DNA of 64,000 nucleotides from Rapana venosa (Eukaryota; Mollusca; Gastropoda; Neogastropoda; Muricidae): contig CM054134.1 of assembly GCA_028751875.1 (NCBI GenBank), forward strand, positions 42,660,594 through 42,724,593, given 5' to 3'. A program made the translations under genes and the position numbers. Below the pieces are notes generated by a model. It ran no database searches and was not told the DNA's origin. It saw only the letters and a list, made by a program, of their open reading frames with translations. Shown here in pieces: positions 11,801-22,935 of this stretch (positions are counted from its first letter, which is position 1; each line of letters opens with the position of its first letter).

Positions 11801-14636
11801 GTCTTGGTGGTTTAATTTCCAGTGTATGTTGAATATTCTGTATGTATTACAGTACAGAGACATTAAAAAGAAAACTAAGAACATGAAAAAATAGATATAT
11901 ACAAATTTTAAAAAACACAATTGCCTACAAAAACTGCTTATTACTGTCATTTACAAAAAAAGGTATTCAGTTAAATATTAGTATTTTTCTTATTGGGGTT
12001 TTGTTGGGGGTTTCTGGTTCCTCAGCTGGCACTTCCAGGTTTACCAATAGTGAGATTTTGCATACATGTGACTATTTTTATCCACAGTTAAGGTAGCCAC
12101 ATTCTGATTTAGGGGATACATATTAGTGATGTGGGCACATGGCCATGCAAAAGGATATAGGTGATGTTAAATCAAAGACCACAGGTTTGATTCCATTTAC
12201 AGCAGCTTGATCTGAAAAGACTGTTTTTTCCTCAAGCTGATATCTATCTATGCTGGGTCCAATCTCTCTCCAGTCCTCTTCAGACTTTCACCTCAGTTCC
12301 TATGTATCAACATATGCGTAAACAATGTTGTTGTACACAGCTCAATCCTATTTCCAAAAACAGCAAGCCATCTCATGCTACTATGATTGGATGACACAAC
12401 CATGACACACAGGCACTGGAGTCGTGTTTAGACATCATCCCTGAAGAAAAACATGGCCCTGTTTTGGGGGAGCGGGATGAAAAACAATCACTTATACACC
12501 AGAAACACCCTCACTACTGACAAACCTCAGAGTTCCACTTGAAGCACAAAACACTTCAGTATAACTGTGCCACAAAGTTCCACTGGAAGTACAAAACACT
12601 TCCAAACTGTACCACACAACAGACCTTGAATACACACCCCGGTCACATATACAAAATCTCATCACTGGTGAACCTGGGAGCTCTCGCCAAGGAATGAAAA
12701 CAAACAATGCACACTCACCACTTTGCTGCTTTTCCAGCTTGTGCAGAGCTGAAAGGGCCTGTCCCCCAGGATAGTTGAGGTGGGAGATGAGGAGGAAGAA
12801 GGATGTTCCCATCACATTCATCACAAGCAATGCCACCAAGGCTGCAGCTTTCAGTCCTTGAAATATTGACTTGCCCCGATTCCTCCATCTGAGAACATCA
12901 TTCACCATGACCATAATATCAACCTTTGTATGAAAACAATACGCATCCAGACTATTAAGTATTTCTAGTGTTCACAACAATTCAATAATTTAGTCTCATA
13001 TGACAGTTGAACCTTCTACAGCCTCCTGTCTATATCAAAATCACAATGCTACCAGTTATGAATCTATCTCCCCCTGTCCTTCTCTTATTTTAACTTAAAA
13101 ATAAATTCTTTAATACTTCTGTCTTTTAAATAAAAGAACTATATGCTGCCATCCCTATAGGACTCATAATCATAAAAGAACTTTCTTCTAAATGAGAAAA
13201 CAATAGATGAAGCTAGTAGGTGGGGTGGGGTTGGCAGCACAATGCCTAAGCATTAAAACATAAGTTGGATGTTTTTACCTAATTGTGAACAATTCATCAT
13301 TCTTCTTTAACAATTCAAATAATGTAAAGCAGAATCAAAGTCAATATCTAAGTATCCAACATGCAAAATTACTTTAAAATAAAAATAAGCAAATCAACGA
13401 AAACCTGAAACAGCACACCGGATTTGAAACTACGCCAAATTCAACTTCAATTCCGACAAAGTTACACTAAACATCCTCACCTCCACTCACGCACCATACA
13501 CATCTGAGGCAGGAAGTCAGGAGACATAACTCACAAGGCGGAAGCGGCAAAGGCAGCGGCTGTGTTCAGCACAGGAAAGGTGTAGACGACGAAGCGCAGC
13601 TCTTTGTGGGGCAGGAAGGAGTACAGCACAATGTAGGCCACAGCCGGCCACACCAGCATGAAGACAGGCCAGGAGATCAGGCAGCCCCATACACACAACA
13701 CCAGCCCTCCCAGTAACGCCCGGGGCAAAACCGAGTAGAAATACCACAGGAAAGGAGATGTCTTCCCTAAAGTTAGGGAAAGGGTTTCGCTTGTTTTAAA
13801 ATCTGCACAAAATACTCCACACATGGTCTGCAAACCAAGGATTTAAGTCGGTAAAGAAATCAAAACACTCCATGATTAACTGCCAAGCAGACACAGTATA
13901 ATCTGTAATCTTTTTTTTATTTATTGAAATCATACATCTCTTTATAAAATGGTGTCATCATTTCAAAAAAAGGTATGTTTAAAACAACTCCCAAAATTAA
14001 TCAACCCCACCCATCACTTGATTCCTCCCAACAGTCTCTGAATGGCTTGTCAGCTTTTTGTTTGTTTTTGTTTTTCAAACATCCTAAGTCAACTTTATTC
14101 TTTTTTAAAGTTTCATGTTAAGTTTAACATTTCTACTTTGAACACGAAACTGTATACAAAACACATACAAAGCACATAAATAGGACTGAAATTTCAGACA
14201 GATAAAACCTTTCTCTTTTTTTTTTGTACATTTCTGATAGAAATGATCCCAAACACAAAGCTTGATAACCTAAGAAATAAATAGACTACAAACTATCAAA
14301 AAGTCACGTCCAGTTTTCCCAAAGGGCAAGGATACCCCCCACTGGGAGCTTTTGTTGAGGTAGACGTTAAACCACAGCACCTCCCCTTCAGGCCACAGCC
14401 ATCGCCGCCAGAACACTGAATCCACCAGCACTGTCACTCCTGTTGAATGTGTAGTTTGCTGGGGTTTAGTGAATGGGAGGAGAGAAGCAGACAGACAGAC
14501 AGACAGAGAGAGATCATCAAGATGGCTGCTGGGAGCAACACAGTGTAATATATCTCAATATCTCTACATACCTCAGTATGACACAGCTTGTATTTTTGAG
14601 TGATTTACAGCTTCAAGCACTATGTTAGAGAGACAC

Positions 14637-14680
<44 letters not shown>

Positions 14681-17600
14681 AGAGAGAGAGAGAGAGAATT
14701 CAAACATCAGACTTCACATATTTTATTCACATAAAGCCACAGCTTCATAAGAATGGGGGCAAACAAAATTGTGTGTGTGGGTGTGTGCATGCGTGCATGT
14801 GTGTGTGTGTGAGTGTGTGTGTGTGTGTGCACCCCAAATTCAAGGCAAGCTGGTCACACACATACCAAGTAGCACAAGAGCAGCTGGTACGGCATGCTTG
14901 ATGACTTGAAAGACGACAGCAAAGCGGCCCCTCAGCAGATCGGACAGCACAAACAAGCCCAGGAAGATCAAGGTCTCAAAGCGGAAGATGATACAGGCTG
15001 CCCCTGCTGCCCAGGTGAACGCCGCATAACGCTGCCTCATCCAGTACGTCATCGCCATCAACACTGAAAGACACAGTACATCAAATTTATGCAAATATTT
15101 TATTTGTTTCATTCCTATGCTAGAGCTTCAAGGTTCACCAAAGGTAATTTTAGGATATGCGACTGTTCCTTCCCCCCCCCCCCCCCCCCCCCACACACCA
15201 TTCAGGTAGCCACATTCCAACTTCTGGGACACATTTGGGAATTAAACCTTCCAATTTTGTCAGGACAGTCAGGCAGAACCTCCCTGCTCTTTCTGATTTT
15301 CAACAGTCATGAGTTCTTTTGACGTGCACAAGTCCGTAAGCTCACGGGTCCAATTGGCTTAGTGTCTCCTCTGAAAGAGTTGATTAGTGCTGCTCAATTA
15401 TCCCATCAAACTGGGAAGAAAGGGCTATGTAGGAGCCAGCCGAACAACACCTTAAGACTTATTAGACTCAAATCCTTAACATCCAGCCAAGAATCCAATG
15501 TGCTAACCGCTGCAGCTGGTCACATAATATGTACTTTTTGCTCATACATTAAACTGTTTAAGACTTTTCAAATTAATGTTATAATCACAGTGGTAGTGAT
15601 CTATGACTTACTTTTCTCGTTATCGCTCAGACAACAAAGATGACATCTTTTTCTCATTGTCATAATACCAAAGAAAATTACATACTTTTCTCATTGTCAT
15701 ACTACCAAAGAAGATTACATACTTTTCTCATTGTCATAATACCAAAGAAGATTACATACTTTTCTCATTGTCATGATACCAAAGATGATGATATACTTTT
15801 CTTATAATAATCATAATACTAAAAATGATGAAGTGCTTCTCTCATTGTCATTATGATACCAAAAAAGATGACATACTTTTCTCACTATGACTCCAAAGCA
15901 GATGACATACTTTTCTCATAATCACTATGATACCAAAGCAGATGACATACTTTTCTCATAATCACTACAATACCGAAGAAGATGACATATTTTTCTCATA
16001 ATCACTATGATACCAAAGTAGATGACATACTTTTCTAATAAAATCACTAGAATACCAAAGCAGATGACACACTTTTCTCAAAATCACTATGATACCAAAG
16101 AAGATGACATACCCAGTCCAAGAGCAAAGGTGTTGGGCAGGGGTCGGGTGAGGTAGAAGAGAAAGTGAAACTGACTGAGCGTCAGGAGGACCAGCCACCG
16201 CATCACGCTGACACTGTAGCGCAACTTCACCGCTCGACAGAAGCCCATGAAGGCCCACAGCACGTACACTCCTAAAACCCCTCTCACTGCACAAGAAGAT
16301 GGCACGGAATAGAGATCTATACATGGATACAATATATGCACAAGACTTTAGTGTGTGTGTGCAGACACACAGAGACATACACGCATGCTTATATACACAT
16401 ATGCGAATAATCCACGTAAACACACACACACACATGTGCACGTGCAAACATACACGCAAGCACACACACACTCTTTCTCTCTTTAGGTTAAACTAGATGA
16501 ATTAAATAGTAGATCAATAAGAATTTTCTTTTTGTGTTGTTCCTTGGCTTGAGCTTTGAGGTTCGCCAATGCCAATGGTGAAAATTTTGCCTATGTGACA
16601 ATCACCCCCCCCCCCCCCCCCCCCACTTAGGTAACCGCATTCCGACATTGGGGATGGTGTCTAAACACTACACCTAGTACCTGTGTGCATGCAGTTTTTG
16701 TTTGTGTTTTTCTTTTTTACATCCGTTCCCACCAGCATACATTGGATTACTCTTCCAAAAGGTGGAACAGGTTTTTAATGCATGCATTCACACACCGGGC
16801 CTCAGTTTATAGTCTCATCCAAAGAACTATGTCATTCAGTTTGATTTTTTCATCAAACTGGGGAAAAAAAAGGGCAAGGCTTTGAATGAAACCCAGAACC
16901 TCTCACTATTCACTTGTTGGCAGGCAAACGTCTTAACCATCCGACCACCCTCCTTCTTGATAAGAAATAATTGATTGATAATTAAATGTTGAATAATCTC
17001 ACAAACAAAACATCCATCATACCAAGATACTGTTGTGCAAACTTATCCAGCGACAAGGCCTGTGCCAGGAGAGTGGCGGGGTAAGCGGTGATGGACACCA
17101 GCAGAGGACCCAGGAATGTTCGCGGCACCACTCCCGGAAACTCCAGATGATCGTACTGAAATATGTATCCCACAGGGCAGAATCGTGTTTTATCAAACTG
17201 TGTGAATTGAATTCAATTGTATTGTTTCAGGATTCATTTTTCCTTTTAGTTTTTTTTGGTTTGTTTTATTTTTGTTCTTCAGCCAGAGCAGCTGAGCTGC
17301 ATGGTTCACCAATGACCAGTGATATTTTTATATTTGTGACTTCCTTCCCCAGACCATTTAGGTAACCACTTTCTGACTTTGGGTATGGTGTCTAAACACA
17401 ACACCTGTGTGCATCCATTTATGAAATTTTCATCCGCTCCTACCGGCACATGGCCTACTCTTCCGAAGACAGAATGGGTCTTTCAATGTGAGTGCAAGAT
17501 GTTCTCCGCCTGTTCACACATGGGGCCTTGGTTTATAGTCTCATCCGAAGGACTTTGACATTCAGTTTGATTTTCTTATCAAACTGGGAAGAAAGGGCAA

Positions 17601-18140
17601 GGCTGCGAATTGAACCCAGAACCTCACAGTTTACTTGTTAGGCAGGTGAACGTCTCAACCGTCCTGCCACCTTCCTTCTTGATCCAGTTTCAATGTGTTA
17701 AAGAGGCACCACTAAAGTGTTGAAACATCTCCTGTGATACCGCATCTGCCAAGAGATTAGAAAAAAACCAAAAAAGTATAAAGGGAGGGGCTGGGGTGGA
17801 CAGGGTGGAGGGGTACTGACATCTTAGCAATGCCTTATCAGTGCATTACTAAATTAATATTCTGGTCAAACATTGAATCCCTTGTGTAGTCACTGCAACA
17901 CTGGACTCCCTGTGTTTGCGTTCATATGTGTATGTGCCTTTGTGTGTACGTCCATGCACAAATGCATATGAACTGTCCATGCATGTGTGTGTCTGTGTTT
18001 GTGTGTGCAAATGTGTGACTGTGATTTTGTGTTCATTAGTGTGTTTGTGTGTGCATGCACACGAGCTTGCGTGCATGTGTGTAGGTGTGTGTGTGTGTGC
18101 GTCTTCGATTTTACATCTGTTCACTCTCAGTGATATTAGA

Positions 18141-18171
<31 letters not shown>

Positions 18172-18613
18172 TGTGCGCATGCGTGCACGCTGGTGGGGGG
18201 AAGGGAGAGAGTATGTCAGTGACTGTGTGTGTCTTTACTGTTCTGCTTGTATGTTTGAGAACTCATACCAGGGCATATTAGTAATTTCATTCACTGAGTG
18301 ATACAGTTAATTGGGTTTTTTTTTAATAATATGAAGTAGCAATGCTCTCCTTCAGAAAAATAGGACTATAGTATAATTATCATATCATGGTCTAATCACA
18401 CATGTATAACAATTGACACACACACACACATTGTAATAGCTCTCTCTCTCCCTCCCTCTCCCCTCCCCTTCCTCCCTCTCTTACTTTGTCCAAGTTCCAC
18501 TGATGGTGAAGAATGTCATGCATGGCCTGCAGGTTAAAGCTCTCCTCCACTTTAGTGTATGGACACACAGCCAAGTGTATCCCCATCACTGCCACCAGCA
18601 TCCCACCCAGCAT
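8619..18613 (-). CDS. ALG12: ALG12: dolichyl-P-Man:Man7GlcNAc2-PP-dolichol alpha-1,6-mannosyltransferase, nine coding exons
   Basis: ER multi-pass GT22 (GT-C fold) mannosyltransferase that adds the eighth mannose to the lipid-linked N-glycan precursor in the ER lumen. Coding exons, in transcript order: 18613-18485, 17155-17023, 16286-16113, 15063-14866, 14439-14336, 13761-13535, 12888-12719, 11466-11391, 8871-8619. All have GT/AG borders, all phases join, and they sum to 1464 nt: 487 residues plus TAG, against about 488 in human ALG12. Seen directly: [14 protein letters not shown] near residues 17-30, [17 protein letters not shown] at 44, [26 protein letters not shown], then [10 protein letters not shown] with the GT22 HKE signature near residues 298-300, and HLNYPGG. 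The first in-frame ATG after a possible acceptor at 18622 is taken as start; a non-coding or short coding 5' exon further upstream is possible. Function is family knowledge; exon structure is read from the sequence. Confidence 0.95.
8872..9745. repeat. ~34-bp minisatellite abutting ALG12 exon 9 acceptor, split by a SINE
   Basis: Unit AGAACATAACACAAAGCATA plus TTATAGATGTTAG. Present at 8880-9010 and 9366-9745, separated by the family B SINE. It starts within a few bases of the exon 9 border at 8871/8872. Confidence 0.9.
9008..9366 (-). repeat. tRNA-headed SINE, family B, near-complete copy
   Basis: Minus strand: A-box-like TAGCCTAGTGGTTAGAACA, B-box-like GGGTTCGATTCC, then CCTTCGGATGAGACTATAAA and CCGAGGCCCC, and a tail of (TTTA)n type on the plus strand. 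It sits inside a minisatellite in ALG12 intron 8 and splits it into two parts. Confidence 0.85.
10123..11388 (-). mobile_element. L2-like non-LTR retrotransposon, 5'-truncated, in ALG12 intron 8
   Basis: The minus strand carries the C-terminal ORF (260 codons, 11187-10405) with [47 protein letters not shown] and [14 protein letters not shown], blocks of the L2/CR1-type reverse transcriptase C-terminus. Upstream, GVPQGSVLG and H-YADDSQI remnants are readable. The 3' end is GATATAGCGCTATATAAGTT followed by an (ATT)n tail on its own strand. It is in the same orientation as ALG12 and its truncated 5' edge lies at the exon 8 donor. Confidence 0.88.
11391..11466 (-). CDS. ALG12: ALG12 exon 8
   Basis: A 76-nt exon encoding [18 protein letters not shown] and TQLNPSW. 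The [13 protein letters not shown] block is conserved in ALG12. The donor GTAAGTAG is followed almost at once by an L2-like LINE in the same orientation as the gene. Confidence 0.93.
12000..12135 (-). repeat. SINE 3'-part fragment
   Basis: Matches the shared 3' section seen at 15110 and 17275: CAGCTGGCACTTCCAGGTTT, ACCAATAGTGAGATTTTG, GGTAGCCACATTCTGA. No head. In ALG12 intron 7. Confidence 0.5.
12719..12888 (-). CDS. ALG12: ALG12 exon 7
   Basis: Encodes [20 protein letters not shown] to LEKQQS, including a membrane segment and the conserved [11 protein letters not shown] block. Acceptor GTTCTCAG, donor GTGAGTGT, one base carried over. Confidence 0.93.
13535..13761 (-). CDS. ALG12: ALG12 exon 6 with GT22 HKE motif
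   Basis: Begins [19 protein letters not shown] and continues through the HKE signature ([18 protein letters not shown]) to AAAFAASAL. The acceptor that keeps phase is GGGAAG|ACA. A more upstream AG (TTTAG|GGAAG) would shift the frame, so the downstream one is chosen; it also restores the WGTSP-LWYFY block of the family. Donor GTGAGTTA, two bases left over. Confidence 0.92.
14336..14439 (-). CDS. ALG12: ALG12 exon 5
   Basis: Short exon of 104 nt read directly from the minus strand. It encodes [32 protein letters not shown] and QWG. Acceptor TTCAACAG, donor GTATCC after GGG, phase 0. The DSxFW and WPEG-VLW-N blocks are diagnostic for ALG12. Confidence 0.93.
14640..14696. repeat. (GA)n microsatellite in ALG12 intron 4
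   Basis: Mostly GA dinucleotides with GAAA interruptions. It is followed by (GT)n at 14770-14829 next to the exon 4 donor. Confidence 0.9.
14866..15063 (-). CDS. ALG12: ALG12 exon 4
   Basis: Encodes [20 protein letters not shown] to [13 protein letters not shown], with hydrophobic segments and [12 protein letters not shown] matching the family's IVFRxE block. Acceptor TCTTTCAG, donor GTATGTGT running into a (GT)n tract. Confidence 0.93.
15100..15520 (-). repeat. tRNA-headed SINE, family B, with poly-C tract
   Basis: Contains the shared 3' part (AGAGCTTCAAGGTTCACCAA, a poly-C run at about 15173-15192, GGTAGCCACATTCC) and the tRNA-like end near 15500. It lies in ALG12 intron 3. Confidence 0.65.
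15605..16112. repeat. 37-42-bp minisatellite abutting ALG12 exon 3 donor
   Basis: About 12 units of ACCAAAGAAGATGACATACT plus TTTCTCATAATCACTATGAT type. The right-hand unit ends exactly at the exon 3 border (16112/16113), so on the minus strand most units repeat the donor-like GTATGTCATCTTC. Confidence 0.92.
16113..16286 (-). CDS. ALG12: ALG12 exon 3
   Basis: Encodes [13 protein letters not shown] through [19 protein letters not shown], two membrane segments around the conserved TR-x-LPN motif. The acceptor is TTGTGCAG. The donor GTATGTCATC is the first copy of a tandem repeat that fills the adjoining intron (see findings). Confidence 0.95.
16535..16955 (-). repeat. tRNA-headed SINE, family B2
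   Basis: In ALG12 intron 2. It shares GTTTATAGTCTCATCC, the poly-C run at about 16605-16624 and GGTAACCGCATTCC with the 17270 copy. Minus-strand head has a GGTGG(T)CGGATGGTTAAGACG-type A-box. Confidence 0.7.
17023..17155 (-). CDS. ALG12: ALG12 exon 2
   Basis: Begins [17 protein letters not shown] after a TTTCAG acceptor and ends QQYL plus one base before [19 protein letters not shown] is a strongly conserved ALG12 block. Confidence 0.95.
17270..17690 (-). repeat. tRNA-headed SINE, family B2
   Basis: In ALG12 intron 1. Minus-strand head GGTGGCAGGACGGTTGAGAC with a B-box-like GGGTTCAATTC, the conserved GACTATAAACCAAGGCCCC core, and the shared 3' half. Copies at 22740-22935 and 38160-38290 carry the same head on the plus strand. 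Confidence 0.8.
17900..18200. repeat. (TG)n-rich stretch in ALG12 intron 1
   Basis: Interrupted TG/CA microsatellite, with the longest pure run at about 18141-18169. Cys/Val- and His/Thr-rich ORFs over it are artefacts. A matching (CA)n block lies at 18690-18860, upstream of exon 1. Confidence 0.85.
18485..18613 (-). CDS. ALG12: ALG12 exon 1 (coding part)
   Basis: Residues 1-43, ending WNLDK before a GTAAGA donor, phase 0. It holds the first membrane segment ([12 protein letters not shown]) and the conserved [10 protein letters not shown] luminal loop. The open frame continues upstream without ATG to 18664. A good acceptor (TGTGTCACAG) lies directly before the CTGCTGCATAC at 18622, so the exon may be internal with its first ATG at 18613, or the true start may lie in an upstream exon. 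Confidence 0.85.
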
Positions 18614-18664
18614 CCGTACCGATGAAGTATGCAGCAGCTGTGACACAGCAGCATAATCAGTCAC

Positions 18665-19700
18665 AAGTGGTTAATTATTGAATCACACAAACACACACAC
18701 AGTGACATACACGTGCACATGTACGCACACACACATGTGCGCATGCACACACACGCACTTACACACACACTCGCGTGCGCGCACACACACATGCACGCAC
18801 ACACACAACTCATGCACGCACACACACATGCACGCACACACACGCATGTACACATGCACAATCTGCATAATGCTCTTTGCACTGCATCCCTGACAAGTGA
18901 CATTCCAAACTGTAATTAATATTAATATTTCAACAAAACATATTGTGGCCACAATGGCACAATTCAAGATCCTAACCTCCTCAAGCATCTGTTAACCTCC
19001 CCGCCCCCCCCCCTACAAAAACCCTCATGGGGAGTTTTCTTGCCTTGTCTTGTACACCATGTTGTAACTTATAAACTTTTACAAGATTAAGACACAGTGA
19101 CAGGCTACCATTCAAATGATTTCATTTGACTTGAAGCTTTTCACTGTGTTATACTTAATCTAGCAACAGGGAGTTAACATCGACTTAGATTACTCCATAA
19201 AGAGACCGTCTGGTTATCCCAAACCTACTCCTTTTCTTGAAAACATAATCCATGTCCTGGTGCCCTGGCGTTGCATTTTATGACATGGCCAAATTATTCA
19301 GGAGTTAGACCCTCTTTTGCCAGTGTTTGGGGCATGACATTAAAATTACAATAAACGTGCAAGCTGAATGAATAAAGTATATTAGAGTAACTTGAAATTC
19401 AGTGAATGGTTGACTAAGACCTTTCAACGTATGTTACTTATTTTCGCCCACACCCTTCTTGCTTTTTATCCCAAAACTTGAGATTTTAAAACAGTTGACA
19501 TACATCTAGAAGAAACGACGTAAAACTCGCTTGTTGGCGACCCATCTTCAATCTATGCCGAGATTGAGGGAATCAAAACAAAGTGATTCCTCCTTTCGCT
19601 TCACTCAGGACGTGGAAGCGGAAAACGACAATATCAAGAGAAAAGCACTCTTTCATGCCAGAATCCAAAATGTAAGCATCATTTCCCTTTAAAACTCTCT
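18665..19700 (-). promoter_or_regulatory. Candidate ALG12 5' flank
   Basis: Region upstream of the first coding exon. It holds (CA)n at 18690-18860, a poly-C run near 19004-19012, and a less repetitive, relatively CpG-containing part at 19510-19640 that could hold the first non-coding exon or promoter. No motif proves this. A (CT)n run at 19697-19720 marks the start of the retrotransposon field. Confidence 0.3.
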
Positions 19701-19704
19701 CTCT

Positions 19705-19895
19705 CTCTCTCTCTCTCTCGGCCATATTGACCAAGAAAAATCAGATAAATTGCTAAATGAACAAGACCTGAAGATAAGCATTCTTGGCTTATGTGAAACC
19801 CGATGGAGCACGGATGGCAAATTCAAAAGAGGATATTACACCAGTATTTTCAGTGGAAATTCAGAAGGAGGGTCACACAGTCATATTAGAGAGGC
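19705..19895 (+). mobile_element. LINE endonuclease fragment
   Basis: Plus-strand frame reads ISILGLCETRWSTDGKFKRG, then YYTSIFSGN. This is the apurinic-endonuclease block of non-LTR elements (LGL-ETRW). It is preceded by a (CT)n run and followed by an unrelated LINE tail. Confidence 0.65.
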
Positions 19896-19959
19896 ACCAT
19901 TAAACTTGCTTTAAAAGGCACTAGGCCTATCTCATATTCACTCAAGTCCACATCGATTA

Positions 19960-20150
19960 TTCTGCGATGTGCCTCTGTGGCACTTCTCCACTGACAAAGG
20001 AACACTTCCCCCAAGCCTGTCCAGCATACCCAAACATAAGGGCTGATAACAGGCCTACTGACCTGCCGATGAGGAACAAGCTCTTTGGACCCCAGGAGGG
20101 CCTTTGGCTTACCACGGCATTCGTCAGGGCCTCCGGAGTTTCGGTTTAAG
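19960..20150 (+). mobile_element. LINE C-terminal tail fragment
   Basis: Short ORF CLCGTSPLTKEHFPQACPAY, then KLFGPQEGLWLTTAFVRASG and TGA/TAA-type end. It resembles the CxC-EH-CP zinc-knuckle-like tail of some LINE ORF2 or RNase H-bearing elements. Assignment is by pattern only. Confidence 0.45.
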
Positions 20151-20176
20151 CTTTTGACGATGACGAAGAAGGATTA

Positions 20177-20668
20177 GGGCATCTGCTACAGATACCTTGT
20201 GCCTAGTAGGGCCTATAGGCCTACCTAGATTCAACCAATCCACCGTTGGCCGCCGCTCTTTCTCTATTTCGGGTCCATCTACCTAGAATGAGCTCCCTCT
20301 CTCTCCTCGCCAGAAACCTAGTTATGGCACTTTAAATCCAGCCTCAAGACATATTTATTTCAAAGCTAAGATTTCCCACCTCCTGTTTCATATCAGAACT
20401 ATCCCACCTTCACTAACCCATGTCCTATCACCCTGCTACAGTATACGACCTGTGTGTGTGCTTTTGAAAAACATTTCACTGTTGAAATTTTATTTCATTG
20501 ATTTTGTCTGCAGGGCACCATGTTTGTAATATCTGTTTGTTTCAACTATTGATTATTTATCATTGATTGCATGACAGTAAGATTAGGCTGAATGCATGCG
20601 CTTTGATTTGTCTGTGCAAGATATAGCGCTATATAAGTTCCATTTATTATTATTATTATTACTTTATC
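20177..20668 (+). mobile_element. L2-like LINE, 3' end only
   Basis: Matches the last ~490 bp of the element at 23600-25700: CTAGATTCAACCAATCCACC, GCCTCAAGACATATTTATTT, and the tail GATATAGCGCTATATAAGTT with (ATT)n. Confidence 0.85.
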
Positions 20669-20699
20669 TTATGAGCAAATGCTCTAAATGCATTTTTGT

Positions 20700-22740
20700 T
20701 CCCTGGTATATTTTGCTTTGATATACTTTTGCCTAATGTCATTAAACACAGGACAACATAAAACAAAATGTACTTCATCCCTGGTTGCCTCATTACATAA
20801 AGATCATGTATGATTCATCATGCATTGTTTGTAAGTTTATGAACATTTATATCCTACACACCCAGACGGAAAGTAGTCATTATTCTTTTAAAATGCAGAT
20901 CTATTTCAAGTTTCAGTTTGACGTCATGCAAGCTTATGATTTGGGGATAAGTTCTATATCTAGACTATTACTACATTGTATATGATTGTTCCATCGTTGT
21001 TACAATCAGTCTGTGTCTAAAAGCAGCAATAAACTCTTTTAGCCTTCCAACATCTTGATTTAATCAGACATCTTAAACGCCGTATCTTAATAAGCAAATA
21101 CGTACTGTGTGGCCCAGTTTTGTCTTTCCCCCAGCATGTAAATCAAAAAGAATCCTTTAAGTTTTGAAGGTTGTCTGTGCTCTTCCATGTTCAAAATTAT
21201 AAACCAATACTTAACACGCCTTACAGCAGACTAAGTTAAAAAGGTTATCTGTTTCGCTGTACATAAGATTATTTGATGTTTGTTTATCTACTAGAAATTG
21301 CTTCAAAGCACATAGATACATCGACTCACTTTATGTTGCTGCTGCTGCATCCAAGCCCCAAATTTCATAATCATATGATTTTTTTTTTAAATAAAAATTA
21401 TGGGTTATATTTGTGTATCAAATATCTTGATTAACAAACCAAAATTAATTGTTAACGAAAAATCGTAGTTGTTTCAGTACACGCAACAAATTGTTCTTTC
21501 CGCTGCATGCAAGATCTTTACATGCAGCAGTGATCATGAAGCAATGCTAAGTGGAGAAACATAATCCTAGATATTTATATGTGTTCACCACAGGCATAGC
21601 ATCTCCATTATGCATCAATTTTTCATGAGCAGCTAGGTAACCTCTATTTCTAAAAACAATGGTGTTACTTTCATCTAAATTTATTTTGAGACCAAATTGT
21701 TCAACTGCTTTTGTAATCCTACCACTGTTTCAGATAACGTAATAACATCATCTGCAAGCAGGGAAATAAACAGTTCTCTATGGTAATGAGGAACAGTTGC
21801 ATCATTGACCAAAAAAACCACCCCAACAATAAAGGACTGCGTACATCAAATTGTTTAACACCAGCTGTACTTTTTTATATTTTATTTTGTTCATTTTATT
21901 CTTTTATATCGAGGATAATGGAATAAGCACTTGTGTGCTTTTTTACAGCCAGTCCCCGTGTGTATGCGGTTTTGTCAATTTTGTCATCTGTTCCCACCGG
22001 CACACAATGGCCTACTCTTTCGAAAAGCGGAACAGGATTTAAGTGTGCCCAAGATGTTCTGCGTGTATTCGCACACGGGGCCTCGGTTTATAGTCTCATC
22101 CGGACTTTTTGGGGTACAATTAATTAAGTCTGTGAACCTTGCACTACATTGAATCCTTCATTTTACATTCTGATACATGGCTTTTAAACATCGTAGTAGT
22201 TTACTTTTCACATAATTTTTCATGAAAATGGGTCATGATAAATTCCTGTTGATAGAGTCAAAAGCCTTTTTAAAATCAATGAATGCTACAGGTCACTTCC
22301 GATTACAAGCAAACTGTTTCTGAACAAATGTAAGGAAGGTAAACACATGGCCTACTATGGAATGTCTTTTCTAAAAACCTGCTTGATGCTCACCAGTAGT
22401 ATTGTTTGCCTTAACCCTTTCCTGTAATCTTTATTTATATTTGTAATGTACAGCTTACTGCTTATGTAATTCCTCTATAACAACTAATATTATCAGCATC
22501 ACCCCCTTTTTTAATATATTTTTTTTTTTTATTCAATGTCAAGATGATAGATTCTGTCCAATTGTTTAGAAAACGCCATCTTCAAACATTTCACCGAACA
22601 GTTTTAAAAAGAAAGGCTCAATGTTCTCGCCACCATTTTTAGATATTCTCCAGTAATTTGACCAGGACTTGCAGCTTTATTATTTTTCAGTTTCCCCAAT
22701 GCAAATGCGACTTCTTCTTGAGAAAATATGACGATTTAAA
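20700..22740 (-). mobile_element. Decayed non-LTR retrotransposon reverse transcriptase
   Basis: Minus-strand remnants, in order of decreasing coordinate: QEEVAFALGKLKNNKAASPG (22737-22670), IDFKKAFDSINR (near 22285), LLADDVITLS (near 21750), then GLKINLDESNTIVFRNRGYL, VVNTYKYLGLCFS (near 21590). These are RT motifs of a different clade from the L2-like copies. It is broken by frameshifts and by the SINE at 21880-22115. Confidence 0.75.
21880..22115 (-). repeat. SINE, family B, head missing
   Basis: The core block GACTATAAACCGAGGCCCC and the tail AAGCACACAAGTGCTTATTC match 9008-9366. The copy stops before the tRNA-like head. It interrupts the minus-strand LINE at 20700-22740. Confidence 0.75.
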
Positions 22741-22935
22741 TGACCATCAAGAAGGAAGGTGGCAGGAAGGTTAAAACGTTCACCTAACAAGTTAAACCAT
22801 TTAGTTCTGGTTTTGATTCCCAGCCTTGCCATTTCTTCCCAGTTTGACCAGAAAATCTAACTGAATGTTTAAGTCCTTCAGATGAGACTATAAACAGAGG
22901 CCCCGTGTGCGATTGCACGCAGAACATCTTGCTGG
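22740..22935 (+). repeat. SINE, family B2, 3'-truncated
   Basis: The head AGGTGGCAGGAAGGTTAAAA and the core GATGAGACTATAAACAGAGG are clear. It is followed by a (GA)n run at 22945-22975. Confidence 0.75.

Noticed and set aside
15965..16471. 168-codon minus-strand ORF over ALG12 exon 3
   Set aside because: It is the wrong frame of exon 3 plus the minisatellite and a (CA)n tract.
18662..18664. GTG as ALG12 start
   Set aside because: A non-ATG start is unlikely in an animal nuclear gene. An acceptor lies just upstream of 18622 and ATG at 18613 gives the family's usual length.
17849..18919. His/Thr- and Cys/Val-rich ORFs on both strands
   Set aside because: They are products of (CA)n/(TG)n tracts.
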